This document shows, piece after piece, positions 6,456 to 13,207 of a stretch of 23,508 bases of DNA (positions are counted from its first letter, which is position 1; each line of letters begins with the position of its first letter). Source of the DNA: Candidatus Poseidoniia archaeon. Lineage in GTDB: Archaea > Thermoplasmatota > Poseidoniia > MGIII > CG-Epi1. A program made the translations under genes and the position numbers. A model generated the notes under the pieces. It was not told the DNA's origin. It did no database searches and worked only from the letters and a program-made list of their open reading frames with translations. Location: NCBI GenBank assembly GCA_022449705.1, contig JAKURS010000007.1, forward strand, positions 1 to 23,508, in the 5' to 3' direction.

Positions 6456-7358
6456 TCAGAGCATGTCACTCGCGACCATTCCACAGATGGCAAAGCCAAG
6501 GATTCCCAGCATCATCGCCTGCTTGAGGAATTTAACCGCCTTTGCATCATCTCCATTGGCAAGCGAGGTCTTGACTGCGAGCAGGCTGAGCAGTGATGGC
6601 AGCATGAATACCAGTGTCCACTTCGGGAGCAGTTCGAGGCCAAACGGCAGCAACATCGCCACGATTGAGCCGAGCGTGAGAACCCACGCGTAGCGGCGAG
6701 CGGATTGGGCACCCACGGTCATTGGCAGCGTCACCCTGTCATAGTCTCCCGCTTGATCACTGATATCCATGGCAATCTCCCTCGCAGTGACCAACATCAT
6801 GACACAGACTGCGACTAACCAGGGCAGGGGTTCGGTCCCATGGCCGACAGAAGCCGCACCAAACACGATCACGATGGCGATCAATCCAGCAATCGCGAGA
6901 TTTCCCCAGATCCCCCTTCGCTTCAGGCTGGGCGTGAAGGGCATCCCGTCGAATTCGTATGAGACCATCAGAACCAGAGAGCCCATCCAGATGACTGCTG
7001 AGTCGAGCCACGTTCGGTCCTCGAGATTTCGCTCAGCGTGCAGGACTATTCCCACGAGGGCCAAGGCTGACAGGATCATCATCATGATCCCAAAGTTCCT
7101 GGCGGCAGTTTCACTGATGTCCCCGGATGGCAGAGGCCTCTCCGGATGGTTGACCCTGTCCGCATCAATGTCGATGAGGTCGTTCAGCGCGAACCAGCCA
7201 GCCACGAATGCGGCTATGCACAATGCGTGCAGCGCCAGTGGCATAGCGCTGCCAGGGTCACCGGCGGCACCAAGGATGAGTGCGCCGACCGGAATGGTCG
7301 CGACACCCATGATGACGTTGACACCACGAGATAAATTCCACCAGTCCATGGCAGACAT
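6456..7358 (-). CDS. UbiA-family prenyltransferase, probable digeranylgeranylglyceryl phosphate synthase
   Basis: The UbiA superfamily transfers polyprenyl chains inside the membrane. In archaea the digeranylgeranylglyceryl phosphate synthase branch forms the second ether bond of the membrane lipid. The 300-residue protein has about eight or nine hydrophobic helices. The first Asp-rich motif runs from Asn59 to Gly79 (NDLIDIDADRVN then HPERPLPSG), and the second is REIAMDISDQAGD (Asp198, Asp201, Asp205). Both are needed for Mg-diphosphate binding. Other UbiA roles (quinone or heme side chains) cannot be excluded, but the RPLPSG form and archaeal context favour the lipid enzyme. The start lies 12 bases after msrB; Met4 is an alternative. 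Three 60-base lines counted by hand gave 55-57% GC, below the neighbouring genes. Confidence 0.85.
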   Translation of the reverse strand: MSAMDWWNLSRGVNVIMGVATIPVGALILGAAGDPGSAMPLALHALCIAAFVAGWFALNDLIDIDADRVNHPERPLPSGDISETAARNFGIMMMILSALALVGIVLHAERNLEDRTWLDSAVIWMGSLVLMVSYEFDGMPFTPSLKRRGIWGNLAIAGLIAIVIVFGAASVGHGTEPLPWLVAVCVMMLVTAREIAMDISDQAGDYDRVTLPMTVGAQSARRYAWVLTLGSIVAMLLPFGLELLPKWTLVFMLPSLLSLLAVKTSLANGDDAKAVKFLKQAMMLGILGFAICGMVASDML

Positions 7359-7370
7359 TTGACTGGCCGC

Positions 7371-7754
7371 TTAGCGCCTCTCGAGGCGGAGCGCCGCAGA
7401 GTTGATGCAATACCTTAATCCCGTAGGCTCCGGCCCATCGGGGAAGACGTGGCCCAGGTGCGATTCGCAGGTAGCGCAGGCGACCTCGGTGCGCCGCGTC
7501 CCGAGCGAGTCGTCCTCCTGCTCGGCAGCCACAGCGGCTGCGACTGGCGCGCTGAAGCTGGGCCAGCCGGTACCGGAATCGAATTTCGCATCCGAGTCGA
7601 ACAGCTCTGCGCCGCACGCCGCGCAGTTGTAGCCCCCGGCGTCGTGGCAGTCCCAGTATTCGTTGACGAAGGGTGGTTCGGTCGCGCTGCAGCGGCAGAC
7701 CTCATACTGCTCAGGCGTTAGCCGCTCCTGCCATTCCGCGTCGGAGAGCTTCAT
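7371..7754 (-). CDS. msrB: Peptide methionine-(R)-S-oxide reductase MsrB
   Basis: MsrB reduces the R-epimer of methionine sulfoxide in proteins. The 127-residue protein holds the whole fold: the zinc-binding pairs CAAC (Cys44, Cys47) and CATC (Cys93, Cys96), followed by ESHLGHVFPDGP, and the catalytic cysteine in LRYCINSAAL (Cys116). The usual GCGWPSF resolving cysteine is a threonine here (GTGWPSF), so another cysteine or thioredoxin must complete the cycle. The frame is open further upstream, but the start at 7754 gives the standard MKLSDAEWQ beginning and avoids overlap with kbl. It lies 25 bases downstream of kbl and 12 bases upstream of ubiA, in one transcript. Confidence 0.95.
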   Translation of the reverse strand: MKLSDAEWQERLTPEQYEVCRCSATEPPFVNEYWDCHDAGGYNCAACGAELFDSDAKFDSGTGWPSFSAPVAAAVAAEQEDDSLGTRRTEVACATCESHLGHVFPDGPEPTGLRYCINSAALRLERR

Positions 7755-7779
7755 CGGTGTATCACCGAGCGTGGTCGCC

Positions 7780-8955
7780 TCACAGTACTCCCGCCGTCTT
7801 GCCGCCTGCCTCGAACGCCGCCAGCGCCTCGTCCAGGTCGTTCCGTTCAAGCCCGGCGTTCATGATGACGCGAATGCGTGCCCTGTCACGCGCGACCATC
7901 GGGAAGACGATGGGGAATGCGAAGACGTCTTGCTTCAGTAGCTCGGCACTCAGCGCCTGCGCCTGCTCGGCGGAACCGCACATGGCGGGAATGATTGGAG
8001 TGGTGGAGTTGCCGGTGTCAAAGCCGAGCTGTTGTAGCTCGTTGCGGAAGTAGTCCGTATTCTTCCAGAGGTTCTCGACATGTTGTGGTTCATCGTCCAG
8101 CACATCCAGCGCAGCGATGCAGGCGGCCACCGTTGCGGGCGGGGCAGAGCCCGATAGCAGGAAGGTGCGGGACTTGTTGAAGGCGTATTTCGCAAGGTGC
8201 TCGCTGCCGGCGGCAAGTCCGCCGACGACGCCGAACGCCTTGGAGAAGGTCCCCATCTCGATGTCCACGCTATTCTCCACCTTGTAGTGGACCCCGATGC
8301 CGCGACCTCCGCCCAGTACCCCTTCGCCGTGGGCGTCGTCCACGTAAGTCATCGCGCCATACTCCCCGGCGAGCGCGCAGATTTCGTCGAGCGGCGCGGT
8401 GTCGCCGTCCATCGAGAATACCCCGTCGGTGATAATGAGCCGTCTCCCATTATCGGGAGCCTTGCGCAGCAGGTCTTCCAGCCCTCCCATGTCGTTGTGG
8501 GGGTAGATGTTGCGTTCTGCCTTCGTCAACCGCACGCCATCAATGATGGAACCGTGGTTCAGTTCATCCGTGAAGAGGTGGTCCCCCTTGCCCGCCAGCT
8601 GCGGGATGAGCCCGGCGTTGGCGGCAAAGCCGGTCTGGTAGTAGATGGCGGCGTCACGGCGCTTGAACTCGGCGATACGCTGCTCAAGCCTGACATGCAG
8701 GTCCATGTTGCCGGCGATGGGCCGTACCGAACCTGAACCGGCGCCATGGCTGTGCACGGCAGCGATGGCGGCCTCCTTTAGCCGGGGGTGATTACTCAGG
8801 TTGAGGTAGTTGTTTGAACAGAGCATCAGCATCTCGCGGCCATCGACTTGGCAGCGGGGCGTCGATGGTCCCTCCAGGATTGGAGGCCGCCAGTCCAGGC
8901 TCGCCGCCACGAGCGCCTCGTACTCGTCGCGCATCCAGGCGGTGGGGTCGCTCAT
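7780..8955 (-). CDS. kbl: 2-amino-3-ketobutyrate coenzyme A ligase (glycine C-acetyltransferase)
   Basis: This PLP enzyme cleaves 2-amino-3-oxobutyrate with CoA to glycine and acetyl-CoA. The 391-residue protein is a full-length alpha-oxoamine synthase. The N-terminal NNYLNLSNHP is present, as are His134 in ELNHGSIIDG, the VDDAHGEGVLG motif with the PLP-contacting Asp and His (about 205-213), and the Schiff-base Lys239 in GTFSKAFGVVGG. BioF and other oxoamine synthases share the fold. KBL is chosen because the start overlaps (ATGA) the gene for a threonine dehydrogenase, which makes the substrate. Confidence 0.92.
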   Translation of the reverse strand: MSDPTAWMRDEYEALVAASLDWRPPILEGPSTPRCQVDGREMLMLCSNNYLNLSNHPRLKEAAIAAVHSHGAGSGSVRPIAGNMDLHVRLEQRIAEFKRRDAAIYYQTGFAANAGLIPQLAGKGDHLFTDELNHGSIIDGVRLTKAERNIYPHNDMGGLEDLLRKAPDNGRRLIITDGVFSMDGDTAPLDEICALAGEYGAMTYVDDAHGEGVLGGGRGIGVHYKVENSVDIEMGTFSKAFGVVGGLAAGSEHLAKYAFNKSRTFLLSGSAPPATVAACIAALDVLDDEPQHVENLWKNTDYFRNELQQLGFDTGNSTTPIIPAMCGSAEQAQALSAELLKQDVFAFPIVFPMVARDRARIRVIMNAGLERNDLDEALAAFEAGGKTAGVL

Positions 8956-9917
8956 TCCGTCCCCAGCCCGTGACGCAGGTTTTCAAGCATGTCGTCGACC
9001 ATCTCTTCCAGCCCGAAGCGGGGTGACCAGCCCCACTCATCACGCGCCGCGGAGTCGTCGACTGCGTCGGGCCACGAGTTGGCAATCGCTTGCCGTGCGT
9101 CGGGAGCGTAGCTGCACGTGAAACCCGGGACGCGCTGCGCGATGGCGTCCGCCAGATCGCTGGCCTTGAAGGACATTGCGCCGAGGTTGAAGTCGGCGTG
9201 GTGATTCAGTGCCTTGAACGGTGCGTTCATCAGCCCCAGCGTCCCGCGAATGGCATCATCCATGTACATCATCGGCAGCCGCGTCGCCGGCGAGACGAAG
9301 CATTCGTAGCTGCCGTCCCGTAGCGCAGCGTGAAAAATGGCGATGGCGTAGTCGGTAGTTCCGCCGCCCGGAGGCGCCTTCCATGAAATCAGGCCGGGGT
9401 AGCGCACCCCACGCACATCTACGCCATAGCGCTGGAACCAGTAGTCGCACAGGATTTCGCCGGCTACCTTGGTGACGCCGTACATCGTCGTTGGGTGCAG
9501 GGGCGTTTCCTGCGGCGCTACTGCTGGCGTATTGGGACCGAAGACTGCGATTGAGCTCGGACAGAACAGCCGCTGCTGCCGTTCGTGCGCCACCTCGAGT
9601 ACTGTCAGCAATCCGCCCACATTCACCTCCCAGCATTTTTTCGGGTCCTGCTCGCCGCCGACGGACAGGATTGCGGCAAGGTGGTAGACTGTGTCGATGT
9701 CGTGCTCGGCGACGACTTGTGCGTAGCCCTTGGCATCAGTAACGTCACTCACCGCTGACGGTCCGCCGGCCGCGACTTCGGGCGCCAGCGGCGTCGAGCG
9801 ATACATCGCGACCACGTTACCGGCGGGGAAGCGCTCCCGCAAGGCGAGCACCAGTTCGGTCCCGATTTGGCCCGCGGCGCCAGTCACCAGTATCCTGTCC
9901 TGTTCCCGGGTGGGCAT
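8952..9917 (-). CDS. L-threonine 3-dehydrogenase, SDR/epimerase-like type
   Basis: The enzyme oxidises L-threonine to 2-amino-3-oxobutyrate with NAD, which KBL then cleaves. It is the extended short-chain dehydrogenase type known from Thermoplasma relatives and some bacteria, not the zinc-dependent type. The 321-residue protein shows the NAD motif VTGAAGQIG (residues 11-19), the catalytic Tyr146 and Lys150 in MYGVTKVAGE, and the family-specific GVRYPGLISWK and GGGTTDYAIAIFHAAL. The open frame runs back through the whole antisense of tpiA. The ATG at 9917 is chosen because it gives the usual short lead (MPTREQDRIL) to the Rossmann strand and lies about 25 bases from a TATA-like box. Confidence 0.92.
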   Translation of the reverse strand: MPTREQDRILVTGAAGQIGTELVLALRERFPAGNVVAMYRSTPLAPEVAAGGPSAVSDVTDAKGYAQVVAEHDIDTVYHLAAILSVGGEQDPKKCWEVNVGGLLTVLEVAHERQQRLFCPSSIAVFGPNTPAVAPQETPLHPTTMYGVTKVAGEILCDYWFQRYGVDVRGVRYPGLISWKAPPGGGTTDYAIAIFHAALRDGSYECFVSPATRLPMMYMDDAIRGTLGLMNAPFKALNHHADFNLGAMSFKASDLADAIAQRVPGFTCSYAPDARQAIANSWPDAVDDSAARDEWGWSPRFGLEEMVDDMLENLRHGLGTE

Positions 9918-9938
9918 GCCGCCGCCAATATGACGCAC

Positions 9939-9973
9939 TATTTTAGGCTGGACGGCGCACAATTCCCTTTTAG
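9939..9973. promoter_or_regulatory. Divergent promoter region, threonine dehydrogenase / tpiA
   Basis: The 75-base gap between the divergent starts holds two TATA-like elements. CTAAAATA on the minus strand (9939-9946) is 22-29 bases from the dehydrogenase ATG. TTTTAG on the plus strand (9968-9973) is 20-25 bases from the tpiA ATG. Both distances suit leaderless mRNAs. Confidence 0.45.
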
Positions 9974-9992
9974 CGACCGGGCCTCGCCCCGC

Positions 9993-10661
9993 ATGGCGCT
10001 GCGCACGCCGCTGATTATCGTCAACCTGAAGACCTACCCTCAGGGCTTTGGAGATGCCGGCCTCGGGCTCTGCCGAGATATGGCCGCTGTCGCTGACGCT
10101 TCGGGTGCCTGCCTGGCGGCTGCCACAAGCGCGCTGGACCTGCGGCGTTACGCAATCGAAGCGGGGCTGCCGGTACTGGCACAGCACGTCGACACCGCCC
10201 CCGCCGGCGCGCATACTGGAACGGTGCTGCCGGAAGCGGCTGCCGCTGCGGGCGCGGTCGGCACACTGGTCAACCACGCCGAGCGGCAGCTCGATTGGTC
10301 CACCATTGAGGCGACCTTGGCGCGGGCGCGTGTGGCAGGGCTGGCGACCGTACTCTGCACCGCCGATGTTGAGGCGACCGCGCTCGGCGCCGCCCTGCGG
10401 CCGGATTACATCGCGGTCGAGCCTCCCGAACTCATCGGCGGCGACATCTCGGTCTCGACCGCTCGCCCCGAGGTCATCAGCGACTCGGTCGCGGCGGTTG
10501 CCGGCAGCGGCGTGCCGCTGCTTTGCGGCGCCGGCGTCAAGACGCAGGCGGATGTAGCGAAGGCGATGGAGCTGGGCGCGGCGGGCATCCTGCTGGCATC
10601 GGGCGTCGTGAAGGCCCCGGAGCCCCGGGCAGTCCTGGATGAGCTGGTCCAGGGGCTGTGA
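9993..10661 (+). CDS. tpiA: Triosephosphate isomerase, archaeal type
   Basis: The enzyme interconverts dihydroxyacetone phosphate and glyceraldehyde 3-phosphate. At 222 residues it is the short archaeal form (bacterial and eukaryotic enzymes are about 250). Catalytic residues are Lys13 in VNLKTYP, His95 in LVNHAERQL, and Glu143 in AVEPPELIGG. The phosphate-binding GAGVKTQADV and GILLASGVVKA motifs follow. The frame is open back to 9867, but residues before 9993 resemble no TPI and overlap the divergent gene's start, so the ATG at 9993 is preferred. Its product also feeds the PdxS reaction. Confidence 0.95.
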   Translation: MALRTPLIIVNLKTYPQGFGDAGLGLCRDMAAVADASGACLAAATSALDLRRYAIEAGLPVLAQHVDTAPAGAHTGTVLPEAAAAAGAVGTLVNHAERQLDWSTIEATLARARVAGLATVLCTADVEATALGAALRPDYIAVEPPELIGGDISVSTARPEVISDSVAAVAGSGVPLLCGAGVKTQADVAKAMELGAAGILLASGVVKAPEPRAVLDELVQGL

Positions 10662-10668
10662 ATAACTA

Positions 10669-10692
10669 TTAATATAGGGCTGGTTGACAACC
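10669..10692 (+). promoter_or_regulatory. groES-groEL promoter with palindrome
   Basis: TTAATATAG (10669-10677) is the best TATA box in the window. The perfect inverted repeat GGTTG-A-CAACC (10682-10692) begins five bases later, about where RNA polymerase would start. A 40-50 base leader follows, with a T5 run and GGAGG (10726-10730). The palindrome is not the bacterial CIRCE element. Confidence 0.6.
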
Positions 10693-10743
10693 GCTAGTTG
10701 CCTACCGGAAGCGCATTGTTTTTCTGGAGGCGGACCAACACAA

Positions 10744-11022
10744 ATGGTGAAAAAAATGTCAGTCGGAATTGAGCCCCTGGGCGAGATGGTCCTGCTCGAG
10801 CTGGAGGAAGCCGCGGAGAAGACAGATAGCGGTTTCCTGCTGCCCGAAGCGGCCCGCGAGAAGATGAACGTCGGCCTCGTGGCAGGCGTCGGCCCTGACG
10901 CTGAACACGTCAAGGCGGGCGACCGTGTGGTCTACAAGAAATATGCCGGGACCGAGCTTTCCTGGCAGGAGAAAGAATACCTGCTCCTCAAGTCGGAAGA
11001 CCTGCAGGCGAAGGTGCTATAG
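10744..11022 (+). CDS. groES: Co-chaperonin GroES (Hsp10)
   Basis: This is the heptameric lid of the group I chaperonin. The 92-residue product has the family plan: an N-terminal strand (IEPLGEMVLLELEE), the mobile loop that docks on GroEL (about TDSGFLLPEAAREK), the GLVAGVGP turn, KAGDRVVYKKYAGTE, and the C-terminal strand YLLLKSEDLQAKVL. The frame is open back to a TTG at 10684, but that would place the promoter palindrome and GGAGG within coding sequence. The ATG at 10744 is 13 bases after GGAGG. A second ATG at 10756 is possible. groEL follows after nine bases. Confidence 0.94.
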   Translation: MVKKMSVGIEPLGEMVLLELEEAAEKTDSGFLLPEAAREKMNVGLVAGVGPDAEHVKAGDRVVYKKYAGTELSWQEKEYLLLKSEDLQAKVL

Positions 11023-11031
11023 GAGAAAACA

Positions 11032-12687
11032 ATGGCTAAACAGATGCTGTATGGAGAGGATGCGCGGCGCAAGCTGCTGGCTGGAATCAACGCGTCTACC
11101 GACGCAATCAAGGTCACGCTAGGACCGAAGGCACGCACCGTTATCTTGGATAAGTCGTTCGGCAGCCCGATAATTATCAACGATGGGGTGACGATTGCCA
11201 AGGATATTGAGCTGCCAGATCCCTACGAGAACATGGGCGCGCAGCTGGTTAAGGAGGTCGCGAGCAAGACGCAGGACACTGCCGGCGACGGCACCTGCAC
11301 TGCGGCAGTATTGACGCAGGCGCTCTGCAGCTACGGGCTGCGCAACGTCTCGGCCGGCATGTCCCCAGTGAACCTGAAGTCGGGCTTCGACCAGGCCATT
11401 ACCACGGTCGTCGAGCAGCTCAAGTCGGTGGCCAAGCCGGTCGAATCGGATGAGATTATCGAGCAGGTTGCGGCTATTTCGGCCAACAACGACCGGGAAA
11501 TCGGCAAGCTAATTGCCGATGCGGTCGGCAAGGTGGGACAGGAGGGTATAATCACCGTCGAGGAAGCCAAAGGCATGGAGACCACGCTCAAGCTGGTCGA
11601 GGGAATGGAGTTCGACAAGGGCTACGTTTCCCCGTACTTCGTCACCGACCGCGAGAAGCGCGAAGCGGTGGTCGAGAACCCGCTGATACTGATGACCGAC
11701 CACACCATCTCGTCGGCGCAGGACCTGCTGCCGGCACTCGAGCTGGGGGTCAAGCAGCTGAAGGCACCCATCCTGCTCATCAGCAAGGACCTGGAGGGTG
11801 AGGCACTGGCGACGCTGGTGCTCAACGTCGCTTCCCGGGTGCTCAAGGCGTGCGCCGTCAAGGCGCCGGGCTTTGGCGACGACCAGAAGGAGCAGCTGGA
11901 AGACCTGGCCATACTGACCGGAGGCCGCGTGATTGGCAAGGACCAGGGCATGGAGCTCAAGGAAATCACCCAGGAGATGTTCGGCAAGGCGGACAAGGTA
12001 ATCATCGGCAAGAACAAGACCACGGTCATCGGCGGCGGCGGCGACAAGGCAGCGGTCAAGGAACGCGCGCGCATCCTGCGCTCGCAGGCCAAGCTCGCCA
12101 AGTCCAAGTGGGACCGCGAAAAGCTAGAGAAGCGCGTCGGTCGCCTGCTGGGCGGCGTCGCTGTGCTCGAGATTGGCGCAGCTACCGAGACCGAGATGAA
12201 GGAGAAGAAATCCCGTGTCGACGACGCGCTCAACGCTACCCGCGCCGCGATGGCCGAAGGCGTCGTGGCGGGCGGCGGCGTGGCACTGCTGCGCACCCGC
12301 AAGGCGCTTGACAAGCTCGCCAGCAAGCTGGACGCCGAAGAGGCAGTCGGCGTACGCATCGTGCGCGATGCGCTCGCCATCCCGGCCCGCCAGATAGCGG
12401 AGAACGCCGGTGAGGATGGCTCGGTGGTGGTCTCGAAAATCAGTGACAAGAAGGGCAACTTCGGCTTTAATGCCCGCACCAACACCTACGAGGACATGTT
12501 CAAGGCGGGCATCATCGACCCGGTCAAGGTAGTGCGCAACGCGCTGCAGGCAGCCGGCTCGATTGCCGGGCTGGTGCTGACCGCCGAGACGCTCATCTCT
12601 GACATCCCCGAGAAGGAGCCCGCGATGCCGGACATGGGCGGCATGGGCGACATGGGCGGTATGGGTGGCATGGGCGGGATGATGTAG
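11032..12687 (+). CDS. groEL: Chaperonin GroEL (group I Hsp60)
   Basis: This is a full-length, 551-residue group I chaperonin, not a thermosome. It has the N-terminal nucleotide-binding LGPKARTVIL and DGVTIAKDIEL, the ATP motif GDGTCT at 85-90, the apical-domain segment VEGMEFDKGYVSPYFVT, the catalytic region IGAATETEMKEKKSRVDDALNAT (split here only in description), VVAGGGVALL, and a GGM-rich flexible tail. The usual GDGTTT reads GDGTCT, with Cys89 in place of Thr. AGGAG overlapping the groES stop serves as ribosome-binding site. Group I chaperonins are rare in archaea and are normally taken as transferred from bacteria; Methanosarcina is the known precedent. It should fold cytosolic proteins together with GroES. 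Confidence 0.97.
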   Translation: MAKQMLYGEDARRKLLAGINASTDAIKVTLGPKARTVILDKSFGSPIIINDGVTIAKDIELPDPYENMGAQLVKEVASKTQDTAGDGTCTAAVLTQALCSYGLRNVSAGMSPVNLKSGFDQAITTVVEQLKSVAKPVESDEIIEQVAAISANNDREIGKLIADAVGKVGQEGIITVEEAKGMETTLKLVEGMEFDKGYVSPYFVTDREKREAVVENPLILMTDHTISSAQDLLPALELGVKQLKAPILLISKDLEGEALATLVLNVASRVLKACAVKAPGFGDDQKEQLEDLAILTGGRVIGKDQGMELKEITQEMFGKADKVIIGKNKTTVIGGGGDKAAVKERARILRSQAKLAKSKWDREKLEKRVGRLLGGVAVLEIGAATETEMKEKKSRVDDALNATRAAMAEGVVAGGGVALLRTRKALDKLASKLDAEEAVGVRIVRDALAIPARQIAENAGEDGSVVVSKISDKKGNFGFNARTNTYEDMFKAGIIDPVKVVRNALQAAGSIAGLVLTAETLISDIPEKEPAMPDMGGMGDMGGMGGMGGMM

Positions 12688-12707
12688 TCCCGTTTACCGC
12701 CAAACAC

Positions 12708-13184
12708 CTAACCAGAAAGTTCGCGCAGCGCTTCCAGCACCTTTGCCGCGTGCCCCTTCGCGCGTACGTTGGGCCACGCCCTCACGACAGAACCATTGGG
12801 CGCAATAAGGAAGGTCGAGCGCGCGACGCCCATGTACTCGCGGCCGTAGTTTTTCTTCAGCCGCCAGGCGCCGTAAGGTGCCAGCACCGCGTGCTCCGGG
12901 TCAGCGAGCAGTCGCACGTCCAAACCGTATTTCACGATGAAGTTGCAGTGTTTTTGCGGAGAATCGGGCGAGACGCCGACAATATCGCACTCCCACGCCG
13001 CAAATTCGGTGGCGAGTGCCGTGAATTCCTGCGCCTCGACCGTGCAGCCGGGGGTGTCGTCGCGCGGATAGAAGTAGAGCACCAGCCAGCGGTCTGCGAA
13101 GTCAGCCAGCGCGACGGTTTTTCCGTCCTGATCCGGCACTGAAAAGCCGGGCGCGCGGTCGCCTGCCTGCGGGATTTCAGTCAT
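12708..13184 (-). CDS. bcp: Thiol peroxiredoxin, Bcp/PrxQ family
   Basis: The protein reduces peroxides through a cysteine thiol. The 158-residue product has the thioredoxin-like fold typical of the family, with the peroxidatic Cys47 in YPRDDTPGCTVEAQEF and the conserved VGVSPDSPQKH and LLADPEH segments. The resolving cysteine usually found five residues after the first (CTVEAC) is Gln52 here, so catalysis must use another cysteine, for example the one in KHCNF, or an external thiol. It lies 23 bases downstream of pccB. The leader is a run of nine A on the coding strand preceded by CAATAT, with no clear ribosome-binding site. Confidence 0.93.
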   Translation of the reverse strand: MTEIPQAGDRAPGFSVPDQDGKTVALADFADRWLVLYFYPRDDTPGCTVEAQEFTALATEFAAWECDIVGVSPDSPQKHCNFIVKYGLDVRLLADPEHAVLAPYGAWRLKKNYGREYMGVARSTFLIAPNGSVVRAWPNVRAKGHAAKVLEALRELSG

Positions 13185-13207
13185 CTTTTTTTTTATATTG
13201 ACAAGTA

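Noticed and set aside
10682..10692. CIRCE (HrcA) operator at groES
   Set aside because: The repeat is GGTTG-A-CAACC, not TTAGCACTC-N9-GAGTGCTAA.
10684..10743. Upstream TTG start for groES
   Set aside because: It would put the promoter palindrome and GGAGG within coding sequence and add 20 residues not found in GroES.
9918..10913. Apparent 653-residue fusion extending the threonine dehydrogenase frame
   Set aside because: The extra N-terminal part is antisense to tpiA and to the groES start. It has no domain character, and a good start with a TATA-like box exists at 9917.
11622..12485. A 287-codon antisense frame in groEL
   Set aside because: Serine/proline-rich shadow translation opposite a highly conserved gene.
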